This document shows positions 8,026-17,702 of a DNA stretch of 64,000 bases, piece by piece. The notes under the pieces were generated by a model. It saw nothing but the letters and a program-made list of their open reading frames with translations, did no database searches and was not told the origin of the DNA. Every line of letters begins with the position of its first letter. The stretch's first letter is position 1. The translations under genes were made by a program, and so were the position numbers. The DNA comes from Ustilago trichophora (taxonomy: Eukaryota; Basidiomycota; Ustilaginomycetes; Ustilaginales; Ustilaginaceae), in contig OOIN01000013.1 in assembly GCA_900323505.1 (NCBI GenBank), positions 806,001 through 870,000 of the forward strand, written 5' to 3'.

Positions 8026-11000
8026 TCACATGACATAGGCGCTAGGAACGACGCCGGTTTGGCCTCGGGTGTTTCTGGCGAGCCACCAGTGACGGTCTTG
8101 GTCGTCGAGGATCTCGATGGGTTCGCCTGCGGTGAGCGGCAGTTCGGATTCGTGGTTGGGGACAAAATCGTATCGCGCATGGGCGGGGATGCCTTCCATG
8201 GGCGAGTCGTCGTCATCGCCAATGGCGGCTGCAGCGACGGCAGAGGTGCCGACCATGCCCGTGGCGAGACCGGCTTCGGCATCGTCATCGAAGCCGCCGT
8301 CGTCGGTATGGTACTGGGTGTGTGCGCTCTGGCCTGTGCGAGCGCCATCGCTGTGATAGGCTGCCTCGTCACTCAAGTCGTGTGGCTGCGAGTCGTGTCG
8401 ATGGTGGGAAGCGGCAGCGGCCATAGCAGCAGCTCCACCGGCGCCAGCTGCAGCGCCCATACCGGCAGCGCCAGCTCCGTGTTCGCCCAGCATGGCATTC
8501 TCAGTGGCTGCGTTGAGCGTGGCTAGCAAACTGGAAGGACGCTTCTTCTCGCCAAGACCGAGCGATTCGTCACTTGCCGATAGAGGCACATCCATGTCGC
8601 GTGGCTCAGGACGTCTCCTAGCCACTGCCCAGATCAAGCCGAGCAGCACCAGCAGGAAGACGATGCCAAGACCAATGGCGATCGAGATGAGAATGACGAG
8701 ACCGACGGCCAGATGGTGGAGGTTGGGGAAGCGGAGCACTTCGGTGGATCGGCTAAAGGCACGTACGATGCCCGAAGAGCCATCGAGGTTGGTCGCCAGC
8801 AGGAAAGGCGAGTAGCTCTGTCCATCAAAGAAGACACTCGAGATGTTGCCATAGTCGTGCGTCATCAAGGCACCGCTGACGACGAGCAGTCGGTTGTCCT
8901 TGAGAATCGGATTGCTGGGGTGGGCTCTTGAGATGGGCACAAATGTCAGCTGCGAGATGCCGGTGGCGGGTAACAGTTGACCGCTGCCTACGGCCGTGTA
9001 CTGGGTGCCATCCCATCGGACCAAGTACGGCTGGCTTCCGTCGGCAGTGCGACCGGCGACAAAGATGGCGTTTGCATTGAGATCGTCGACGCTGACTGCG
9101 GTGGCGGTCCAGGGATCTGGTTGGAGCCGCTGCCGACCGAGCCCAGATTGGCCCAGGCCTGGGTGTCAAAGTTGTAGCTGGCGAGCGAAGATTCGGCGCC
9201 GTTGACCGTCATGGATCCTGCGAGGATGAGCTGATTTGCTTGCGCCTGCAAAGTCGATGGCCGAGATCTGACCGCTAGACCGGCGCTCAGAGGGCTCCAG
9301 CGCATGCCATTGGTATCCCAGAGACAGACGTTGAGACAGGGAGCGAACCGGCTGAAGCGAAACTGCCCGAGACGAGAAGCTGGGTCGTGTCGGGGCGATG
9401 GTCAATGGCAGTGACGGAAAGCACCTGTCCACTGCTGGCCGTGAGGGGTGCGCCGTTCGAGACCCAGCTGGCCTTTTTAGATCGTACGCCTCGAATCCAC
9501 CATCGCCGCCGACGTACAGGATGTCCGAGTCGACAAGCAACGAACGAACGACAGATACGTGGGCCGGTTCGCGGCAGTGGGGCGCGCGGGGAAAGCGGAA
9601 GCGGCTTTGCTGGCGTCGTCGTAGAAGGCCAAGTTGCGGATGCCGTCGGTGGTGGTAAAGTTGCCGCCGAGAATGTTCACAAAGGAGCCGTCGTTGCGCT
9701 GCCAGAACGCACTGGCGAGAATCTCGTTTTGACCGTTCGACATGAGCGAGGCGGGGACCATGACGTCGGCGCGTTTGGTGAGAGAAGGGACCTGGACGGG
9801 TGCGTCGGCGCTGCTATGGATCTCGGGAGCAGCGAACGCAGCTTGGAACCCAGACTGGAACCAGAGGCCGCGGCGCTGCGTTGTTGCACCTGGCCTTTGG
9901 TTTCAACACGTCTCGGCTGCTGCTGCTGCTGCTGCTGCTGCAAGATGTTGATACTGCGCCTGCGTGCAGTGGCGGATGACGACGAGGCGGCAGCCGGAGA
10001 GCCGGCGGATTGGCAAATTGAAAGTTGAGCGACTCGATGACGGGCAAGTTGCCAGACTTGTCGGGAGCGCGAAGCTGGGCGGCGCCGGAGGCCGACTGGA
10101 GGCTCAGCGCACGCACACTTCCGGCAAGGAAGCTCTGCTTGTTGGTAGCGGCGAAATCGGCAAAGGCGGCGGTCATCTCTGCAGAGACAAAGCTGGCCTG
10201 GGTCTGCCAACTGTTGGCGGTCGAGTTCCACACGGCATAGCCTCCGGACTGGCCGGTGCCGTTGACAGTCTCGAAGGAGCCAGCCACCAGGACAGAGTCA
10301 GGGCCAAGCGGGTAGATCGACGTGACGGCGCCATCGGGACCGCCGCTGAGAGCGCTCCAAGCATTGGCATCGGGGTCGTAGCGGGCAATGTAGGAGGCTG
10401 TGACCGAGTTGTCTGCTGTGGCAGTAAAGCTGCCTCCGACGTAGAGCGTGTTGCCAGGCTGGCAAGCGCCTGAACGGGACCGTTGAGACCTCCGTTGGCG
10501 ATGGCGACGGGCGTCCTGGCATCTCCGGAAAAGCCAGCAATGTTGGCGAAGCGGACGTTGCCGGTCGATGAGAAAGCGCCGCCGACAAAGGTATGAGAGC
10601 CGACCGTGGCGATGGCGGAAATGACGTTGCTGTTGGCGGATTTGCGGACTCCATTTGCGTAGAGCGTGGCCGAGAAGGTGTCGATGTCGGTCATGGTGGT
10701 GTTGGGGAGTTGGCTGTGCCGTTGGTCTGGAGGGCAGTGACGGCAGGGTCAAAGAGGTTGTACTCGAGCAGTCCAAAGCCGTTGGAGCTCATCTGAAGCG
10801 TCTCATTGCTGTTGAGCAAGAGGAAGCTCACCTTGTCGGCGATGACGGTAAAGTCGCCGCCGCCGGAAGGCGCGGGCGCATCTGCGGGGATGGAGAGGAC
10901 AACGGTGGGCTGGAAACCTTGAGCGGCCTTGTTGACTTGCCGCTGTAAATCTGGACGGTCTGATCCTGCTGGTTGGTCTGGGCGACGCGGGTGAGGTTGC

Positions 11001-12613
11001 CCTGAGAGCCCTGAAGGCAAAGACATTGGCCTGAACGTCGGTGCGCTGTCCGCACTGACCGCTGGCGCTGCATCCGGGAACAAACATGTTGATGGTGTAG
11101 TTGCCGTTGAAGGGAATGTCGACCGAAAAGGTGACGGTGGCCGAAGATGAAGCAGAGGCGAGGTTGCTGTACGAGTCGGTGTAGGCGAGTACCGGCTCGA
11201 CGGTGCCGGCAAGCGTGTTGATTGTGCTCGTGTACCATCCGCCTGGTTGGTGGAAGACGAGTCGGTGCCGTTGACACCGCTCTGATTCGAGTTGCAGCCC
11301 CACGGTTAAGGGCGTTGTAGGCGTAGGCCCAACCACCTTCGGAGAGGAGTTCGAGGACGTGAAGCCGGCTCCGGCGCCATAGTACTGGCTGGCGGTGAAC
11401 TGGATTCCGGTGAGCCTCTTGACGCCACCGGCAGCGTTGTTGGCGGGCGTGTCTGCGATCAAAAAGTCTTGGTAGGGATGGAAGGGTCGTGGGCCAGAGG
11501 GCAGTTGTTGGTGCAGGTGGCATTTGACCGGTGGCAGGGTCGAGGTAGACGAGCTCGAGCTCGGTATTGTCGGGGATCGAGACGATGCCAAAGGTGCGTG
11601 TACCGCGGCCATCGACAAAGGTGTTGCCGAGTCGGATGGCACGCACGTTGAGAGCACGGAAGGCACGCGCGGTGAGACGACCTTCGACGCCATCTTGGAA
11701 GAGGTACGAGTTGCCGCTGCCGTCGGGCCTTGTGGGCAGAGGATCTGGGCAGGGTTGTTGAAGCCGGCGTTGGAGGAGCTAGGACCGCCGACAAACTCGA
11801 CTTGGCCGAGCGAGATGGGGGTGAGTGCGGCAGTGAGGGGCGAGGCGGATGTGTTGGTGGCCGAGGCGATGCCATTGGCGCCGGTGGATGCAAATTGGTG
11901 TTGAAGCTACCTCCGAAGCGGACGAGCGAGTTGTTGGCGCCTGCCGAGATGGTGTTGACGGTGCCGTCGAGACCGCCAAAGTCGACGGGATTCCATCTCG
12001 AGGCAGCGAGGTCCCACTGCGCTACGTTGCCGAGGTATCGATCGGTCTTGCCGTTGACAGGCCCAGAGAAGGAACCACCGACGATGAGCTGCTGGTGGGC
12101 GTTATCACAGAAAGGGCATGAACGGTGCCGTCGAGACCTCCAGCCATGTTGGTGAATGCGTTGGAGGAGGGATTGTAGGCAGCGATGTTGCTGACGGATG
12201 TACCTCCTATTGAAAAAAATTGCCGGCGACAAAGACGGTGCTGGGGGGACTGCATCTGACAGATGGCACGAATGGTGCCACCATCTTCGGTGGCGCTGAT
12301 AAAGTTGACGGTGCCATTGGTGGCGCGAGAAAGGAGGGAGGATGCGGCTGGGTCATAGGTCGGGTTGGGCTGTGGAAGAGCCGGACTGATTCCACAGTTG
12401 GATGCCTGCAAAGGAGCCAGCGATGCTGACGGCGCCGAGGAGGTCAAAGTCGATTTGAGGAAAGTTATTGACGGATGCAGAGGCCAAAGGAAGGGCGGCG
12501 AGAGTGAAGAGAAGAGCAGCACGCGCCAGACGAGATGGTTTTGGTGTTGGATGTGATGGACGTGAACGTGATGAAGCTGCCGAAGCAGTGGAAGACGAAG
12601 AAGAGGTCGACAT
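8026..12613 (-). CDS. rax2: Rax2 cortical polarity marker with C-terminal SH3 domain (frame interrupted many times)
   Basis: Reconstructed type I membrane protein of about 1,500 residues. It starts at the ATG at 12611-12613 with a Ser-rich leader and a signal peptide (ARAALLFTLAALPLASA). The ectodomain carries repeated propeller-like motifs typical of Rax2 (VFVAGNFFSIGGTSVSN, LIVGGSFSG, GGLDGTV, LFGGSF-type) and the NYTINMFVPGCSASGQCGQR block of fungal Rax2. One transmembrane helix (VILISIAIGLGIVFLLVLLG) lies about 110 residues into the last intact frame (8026-9024). A cytosolic tail rich in Ala, His and Asp ends in a complete SH3 domain (HARYDFVPNHESELPLTAGE ... HWWLARN ... GVVPSAYV). Rax2 marks growth sites in yeasts and hyphae. 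The reading frame changes at least ten times between 12365 and 9000, several at homopolymers (G6 at 12243, A7 at 12213, A5 at 11461), so the given sequence does not encode it in one piece. Confidence 0.8.
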
Positions 12614-13116
12614 GGTGGCTAGCACCTTTGTGTTTGAGGTGAGAGACAGATGACAATGTCGGTCGCGACCAGGCGAAAGGAGTATGAAAGATGAGTGGGA
12701 GTAGGCGATCAAAGCATCAGAGGGTGCTGCGGGCGAGATTCAAAGTGGATGGAAGTTGGAGCAGGCAGGCGAGGGATCAAAAGAGTGTAAGAGGTCGGAG
12801 TGCAAAGACGGAATGCGATCAAAGTCAGGGATGGCACCAAATTTGGGACTGCGACGAGCGAGCAGATTGGTGAGATGTAGCAAAGATGAACGAAAAGGCG
12901 AAAGCGAGGCGAAAGCAGGGCAGGGCAGGGCAGGGCAAAGCGAATGCCAAGGATGGGTTCAAGTGAAGAAAATGTTGGTGGGTTGAAGAAACGTGTGTGT
13001 ACGTCGTTGTGAGATAGCAAGCCAAGATGTAGACACAAAGGAGATAAAAGGGTGGATGAGTTGACAAGACAGCCGTGCCAAGACTGTTTGTAGAGCAAAG
13101 AAGGGTGAAAAGGGGG

Positions 13117-13165
13117 AGAGATGGTGGTGATGATGGTGGTGATGATGGTGGTGATGATGGTGATG
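13117..13165 (+). repeat. GATGGTGGTGAT minisatellite
   Basis: Tandem units of GATGGTGGTGAT (about four, with decay at the right end) in the rax2 upstream region. The open frame across it encodes only Gly-Asp repeats and is not taken as a gene. Confidence 0.8.
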
Positions 13166-14090
13166 ATAATGGAAACATTACTCAGACACAACAAACTGTG
13201 AAACCTCCAAAAGTCAAAACCCAAAAATCCAAATCCAAAAATCCAAAAGCCAAACAAGGACAGCACAGCAAATATGTTCGAGTTGACGCGACTGTAGTTA
13301 GCCATGCCATGAAGGATGGTAGCCACGCTTGTCAGAAGGTACAGTACAGTCTAAACGGTTTGGTTAAAAGATGATCAATCTCATAGAGTTGGGTCCTCCT
13401 ATGGTGGGCGATTTCCAATGAAAGCATGACATCGCAAACAGCGGAGTTGAGAAGAGGAGAAGATCGAGGAGAGCAATTTGTACGCCCTGTTGGCCACGCA
13501 CACGTCTACTGAACACACGCGAGCCCAAAGCACATACACATACACTATACAGTACAGTGCACTATACTACTGTGTTGTACTCGAGTCGTACAGGTTTCAC
13601 ACTGACTACTCTGGATCATGAGCCATGCATGATGAAATGGGTCTGAATATTCGACTGCAATGGCAACACGGTTACAGTTACACAATAATGTGCACGTTGT
13701 TCCGAGACTGTAGTATAGAGAGACAACCACGTCGGCGTCGATGGAAAGATTCCTTGCATATATGTGTACGACAGGGGTAAGGTTAGTGTAAACAGACGAC
13801 GCAGCACCTCGACTGTTGGTTCAAGTGGAAACAAGGGTCTCTGCTCCAGTGCCTAGCAAGCGCATTCCACCAGTCCTGCAACTTTGAAATTCGAATGGAT
13901 CGACAGGGCAGCACAAAATAACAATGTTAGACCGGCTTTGTTTGCATTTCCAATTGGTGCCGTGCGAAAAACCATTCGATCACCAATATCCAAGCCTAAA
14001 TCGGGAAAAGCAGAATTCGGAACCGATAGTATCTTAGAGCAAGAGAGAGAGAGAGAGAGAGAGTCTGGCGTGGTTGATATCCAACACTCT

Positions 14091-14115
14091 TGATCTTGAT
14101 CTTGATCTTGATCTT
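14091..14115 (+). repeat. (TGATCT)n repeat in the ESSS 5' UTR
   Basis: About four units of TGATCT, followed by CATCATCATCA, end roughly 45 bases before the start codon of the complex I subunit gene. A GA dinucleotide tract lies just upstream. Confidence 0.8.
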
Positions 14116-14173
14116 GCTCATCATCATCATCACCTTCACCTCACCTTATCACAATATAGCAGCAGCAGCAAAG

Positions 14174-14822
14174 ATGGTCGCAACTCCTACCGTCAGCATG
14201 GCTCTGCGACGAGCTTCTGCTCTCTCCATGGCCTCGACTGCCCCTCTTCGTTCTCTTCACTCGACACGCATCCTCCGAGGTGGTGCCTCTTCCTCCTCTA
14301 CCGCTGCCGACCACGACGACTACACTACCGAAAACTTTGGCGCTCCCATCTGGCGTTACACTTTCCTCGGCGCCATTGCAGTATTCGGTCTCTACCGAAT
14401 CTCCACCCTTCACGCCGACCCTCACCCTTCCAGAGCATCATCTTCCGGTCGTTCCGCACCGGGCAACCAGTCCGAAGACAACCTCCACACCGACGCCCAA
14501 AAACCATGGCTCACCCGATACATTGAGCATTGGTCCACCCCTTCCAGCGTCTGGAAGGAGCGCAACGCCAGGCACTTGGAACTCGCAAAGCAAAAGGCAG
14601 AGGAACGTCTCCTCTTCCAGGATGCCGAACGTCCCCCCGTACACAGGTTGCGATACACCGAGTAAGTAGATATCCCCCTTTTGCACATCTACATGTTGCG
14701 CATAGCTGACATCTCTTTGCCGCTCATCGCATAGATCTTTCGAGCAAGCATCCCCTCACGCCATCGCCACCGGCTCTCAAGTCGACCTCTCGGATCTCAA
14801 GATCAAGCGCGCTTCCGAGTAA
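14174..14822 (+). CDS. NADH:ubiquinone oxidoreductase ESSS subunit (NDUFB11/17.8-kDa type)
   Basis: Two exons, 14174-14661 and 14735-14822, joined across a 73-nt intron with GTAAGT donor and ATAG acceptor; the split codon becomes Glu. The product is 191 residues. It has a basic, Ser/Ala-rich mitochondrial presequence (about 1-40), one membrane helix after APIWRY (about 60-80), and a matrix/IMS part with IEHWSTPSSVWKERNARHLE, PPVHRLRY and the terminal SPHAIATGSQVDLSDLKIK. This ending is the hallmark of the fungal 17.8-kDa ESSS subunit of complex I. It is an accessory subunit of the membrane arm. The upstream ATG-less frame could extend further, but 14174 gives the best targeting sequence. Confidence 0.87.
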
Positions 14823-15084
14823 AACAATTCCCAGTTTCACCACTTTCTCTACATGTCACATGCCGCAATACAAGCTGCAATATATCAAACTATTCTCATT
14901 TCCACAACCTACATCGACATTCGCCATGCTTTTCTGTGCTCCATCACATCGTAAGCATCCCATTCACTCGTAGCAATCTCGGCACTCCACAAAACTCATC
15001 CACACACCCGCCCATTCACCCAGCCTATTTCTACTGCAACCAACGCGTATCGATTTCGGCTGCTTTCTGAGTCCACTCGCGCCT

Positions 15085-15836
15085 TTACAATTTCGCATTG
15101 CGCTCCCTGCCAAGCTGCTCGGCTGCTTGACGCATCTTGGTGCACAGCTCTTCTGCTTCCTCGTCGTCCAATTCTTCGCGTCCGTGGCCGAGTCCCATCA
15201 TCGCCAGCGCATTACTAGAGCTTGGCTTCTTGCTCTTGTCCTTCGAACTTGGACGCATGGCCGCCGGGACAATGTGAAAATGCACCTGTGCAGTCATCAA
15301 AAGAAGCGCGGTCAAGATGATGCCTGTCAGAGCCCAGCTCTCATAAATGTCGCGGTCAGTGAATGCACTCCGATGCCACGAAACTTACATGAGGTACCAG
15401 CTGAGCATAGATCTGATTTGTAATAACCTGCAACCTCTCATCACCAAGAGCTGCGTCAAGCGTCACGCCCATGCAACCCGATTTCAACCAACAAAATGCA
15501 ATCCAGTGAGCAAGTCTCTTCCAAAAGGCTACGTTGGCCCCTTCATCTGTCCAAGACGTCAAACTCACCTCTCCCGACAACCCTCGTTGTCTTGACCAGC
15601 GCCTCAGACAGCGAAGCAGCCGTCTTTGCATCCAAATGCGACACCTGTTGAACGTGCTTTTTCGGAATCACGAGCGTGTGACCCGGTCTCAACGGCAAGA
15701 TGTCCAAAAACGCAATGTTGTCGTCATCTTCGTATACGATATATGCCGAGGATTGACCAGCTACGATGCGACAGAAAGCGCAATCCTCTTGCAGCTCTTT
15801 ACTGCTGTCGAAGCGCGCCAACGTGTGCGAAGTCAT
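15085..15836 (-). CDS. HIT-family nucleotide hydrolase (HINT/Hnt1-like)
   Basis: Three exons on the minus strand: 15836-15569, 15450-15389 and 15285-15085, with introns 15451-15568 (GTGAGT/GCAG) and 15286-15388 (GTAAGT/ACAG). The frame is kept through both, giving 176 residues. The N-terminal part has CAFCRIVAGQ (zinc-type C-x-x-C), YEDDDNIAFLDILPLRPGHTL and IPKKHVQ. Exons 2 and 3 join to form the catalytic histidine triad PHVHFHIV. A charged C-terminal extension with Lys/Ser and Asp/Glu stretches follows. HINT proteins hydrolyse adenosine 5'-phosphoramidates and related nucleotides. The intron splits the triad between PH and VHFH. It shares a 356-base divergent promoter with the next gene. 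Confidence 0.88.
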
Positions 15837-16192
15837 CGTTTGGGTGTCTGCAAATAAGGCTGCGAGTGCACAACTGGCGCGAGGTGAGATTTAGTGATCG
15901 TGTCAGGTATCGGAAATCGATCGTAGCAGAGATCTTGCGCTTCTCGTGGCGATGGAAAGCAAAGAGAGGGTCGACTCCAGCTGATGAATGTCAAGATGGA
16001 AAGATAGAGTGATAAAGATGATGAAGGACGAGTCCGGGTATGATGCTAGCCGAACTGCTTTTTTTTCAATGTCGTTCGTGGGTGGGCAAGTCTGTCCGTG
16101 CGCTGCTGCTCCCTTCATAGTTTACTCCACTTTTTTGTAACGCTTCCTCTTTTTACATCTACCACATCCTTTTCTTGAACAACAGCATCAGC

Positions 16193-17566
16193 ATGGCTTA
16201 CCAAGGTACAACAGCCCTCTTTGCACCCGGTCCCAATCCCCGTGCCCCCGCGTTAGCTTGGCGGTCCGACTACTTTTGCGCCGTCGATGACCGCGTCCGA
16301 GGCGGCACCAGCCATTCGCATACCGCCATTGTTCAATATCCACCCATCAGCCGTGGTGAGCTCGTCTTTTCCGGTTTCCTCGACACTACCACCCTTGGAG
16401 GTGCTGGGTTCGCCTCCCAGGCCTCCTCCACCGCTTTCCCCGTCACTCTCACCAAAGACGATTTCTCCGGCCTTCGCTTGGTGGTTCGCAAACAACCCAA
16501 CTGGTCCGAACCGTCCCCTCCGCCTTCGGACGGTTCGAATCCAGGCGGTGGCAAGCATCCCGTCACTTCCTTTGTGTTCGAGATCAAGACAGAAGAACCC
16601 AAGCGCCGACCCGATGGAAGGCGAGAAAGTGTCATTGTGTGGGAATGGAGCTTCACCATCCCGAACGAGGGCGACGATGTGGCCGATTCAAACGTCAATA
16701 TGGTGCTAACGAACGACGATTTTTGGGTCTTTGACTCGAGCTGGGACGACTTCAAGCCCTTCTACCGTGGCCGTCCTGTCGATCCGGATACTGCGGAAGA
16801 ATTCCATCCGGACCAGGTGTACGAATGGAGCCTGATGGCGAGGAGCAACTTTCAGGCTCAATCCGGCCCGTTTGCGCTCCAGCTTCACAGTCTGGCCGCG
16901 CTACCGGTGGAGGATCAATTCACGGCCTCCAACCTGCGCTCTTCTTCTTCTGCTGCTGCTGCTGTGCCAGCTGAAAACGCCGCAGAGGCGACAGAGTCGT
17001 GGGTAGACGAAAAGGCGCGACATTCCTTTCGAGCTGGCTCCCCCGCCCAAGCCGCACCTGTGACCACTTCCACAGCGGCGAGGAGCAATGCGGGCGAATA
17101 CTACGGCTTTGCACTCTTCATCTTTGCCACCGTCCTCTGGATCGGATGGATCGCCTGGGCACTGACACCCGATGAGATGCTCGAGAGCATCGGCATTGCA
17201 TGGTACCCCAACAGGGAGTGGGCATTCTTGATCCCCGCCTGGTCGCTTTTCGCCGTGCTGGCAGTGTATGCCACCTTTATCGGTTTGAATGCGAGAAACA
17301 CTCCTGAGCTCGAAGAAATCTCCAACGTCACTGGTAAGTCCCATCCGCACGCAGAAGACCCACAGAGCACAAGGACGACAACTGAAACTGATGCAACCTT
17401 GCTCCGCAATGTGGGCCCCAAAACAGACTCGGCGCAAAACGTCTATCGCATCTCGATCGACCAAGAAAAGCATCTCTTTGACGATCGAGACAAGCTCGGC
17501 GAAAGCTTGCACGACATCTATGATCTACCACCCACGTATGTCTCTCGACAGATGCATCTCTCGTAG
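16193..17566 (+). CDS. CIA30 domain fused to PIG-P domain (GPI-GlcNAc transferase subunit)
   Basis: An open frame without stops, best read as two exons (16193-17333 and 17427-17566) around a 93-nt intron (GTAAGT, branch-like CTGAT, AACAG) that is a multiple of three. Spliced product 426 residues, unspliced 457. Residues about 20-240 form a CIA30 domain (WRSDYFCAVDDRVRGGTSHS, GFLDTTTLGGAGFASQ, VLTNDDFWVFDSSWDDFKPF, YEWSLMARSNFQAQSGPFALQL). After a Ser/Ala linker, residues about 302-365 form the two-helix PIG-P domain (YGFALFIFATVLWIGWIAWA, then LTPDEMLESIGIAWYPNREW, second helix). The typical PIG-P tail DIYDLPPTYVSRQM follows. PIG-P belongs to the enzyme that starts GPI-anchor synthesis at the ER. 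CIA30 proteins otherwise assist complex I assembly or have unknown roles. Confidence 0.85.
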   Translation: MAYQGTTALFAPGPNPRAPALAWRSDYFCAVDDRVRGGTSHSHTAIVQYPPISRGELVFSGFLDTTTLGGAGFASQASSTAFPVTLTKDDFSGLRLVVRKQPNWSEPSPPPSDGSNPGGGKHPVTSFVFEIKTEEPKRRPDGRRESVIVWEWSFTIPNEGDDVADSNVNMVLTNDDFWVFDSSWDDFKPFYRGRPVDPDTAEEFHPDQVYEWSLMARSNFQAQSGPFALQLHSLAALPVEDQFTASNLRSSSSAAAAVPAENAAEATESWVDEKARHSFRAGSPAQAAPVTTSTAARSNAGEYYGFALFIFATVLWIGWIAWALTPDEMLESIGIAWYPNREWAFLIPAWSLFAVLAVYATFIGLNARNTPELEEISNVTGKSHPHAEDPQSTRTTTETDATLLRNVGPKTDSAQNVYRISIDQEKHLFDDRDKLGESLHDIYDLPPTYVSRQMHLS

Positions 17567-17702
17567 CGCCGCTTTACGCTGCTGTGCTTCCCATCCACTC
17601 AATTGCACTCCGAGATTTCAAATCGTCAAACGTGTCGTCAATGTGTACAGTGTGGTATCGATATTGATTTGGTATCAAAAGTAGAGCGTGTAGAAAGTGA
17701 GA

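Larger units (their letters stand above)
12614..14173. other. Divergent intergenic region between rax2 and the ESSS gene
   Basis: About 1.56 kb without a convincing gene. It holds a 12-base GATGGTGGTGAT minisatellite (about 13117-13165), a short CAAAAATCCAAAT repeat (about 13205-13250), copies of the GTACAGTACAGT motif (13339-13350 and about 13547-13560), a GA tract (about 14043-14063) and a TGATCT hexamer repeat (14091-14115) just upstream of the next ATG. Confidence 0.6.

Noticed and set aside
8026..12613. rax2 as a true pseudogene
   Set aside because: Breaks lie often at homopolymers, conserved motifs persist in order, and other conserved genes in the window show the same defect.
13117..13165. 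Regular short repeats that might suggest a CRISPR array
   Set aside because: Units are directly adjacent 12-mers without spacers, in a eukaryotic genome; it is a minisatellite.
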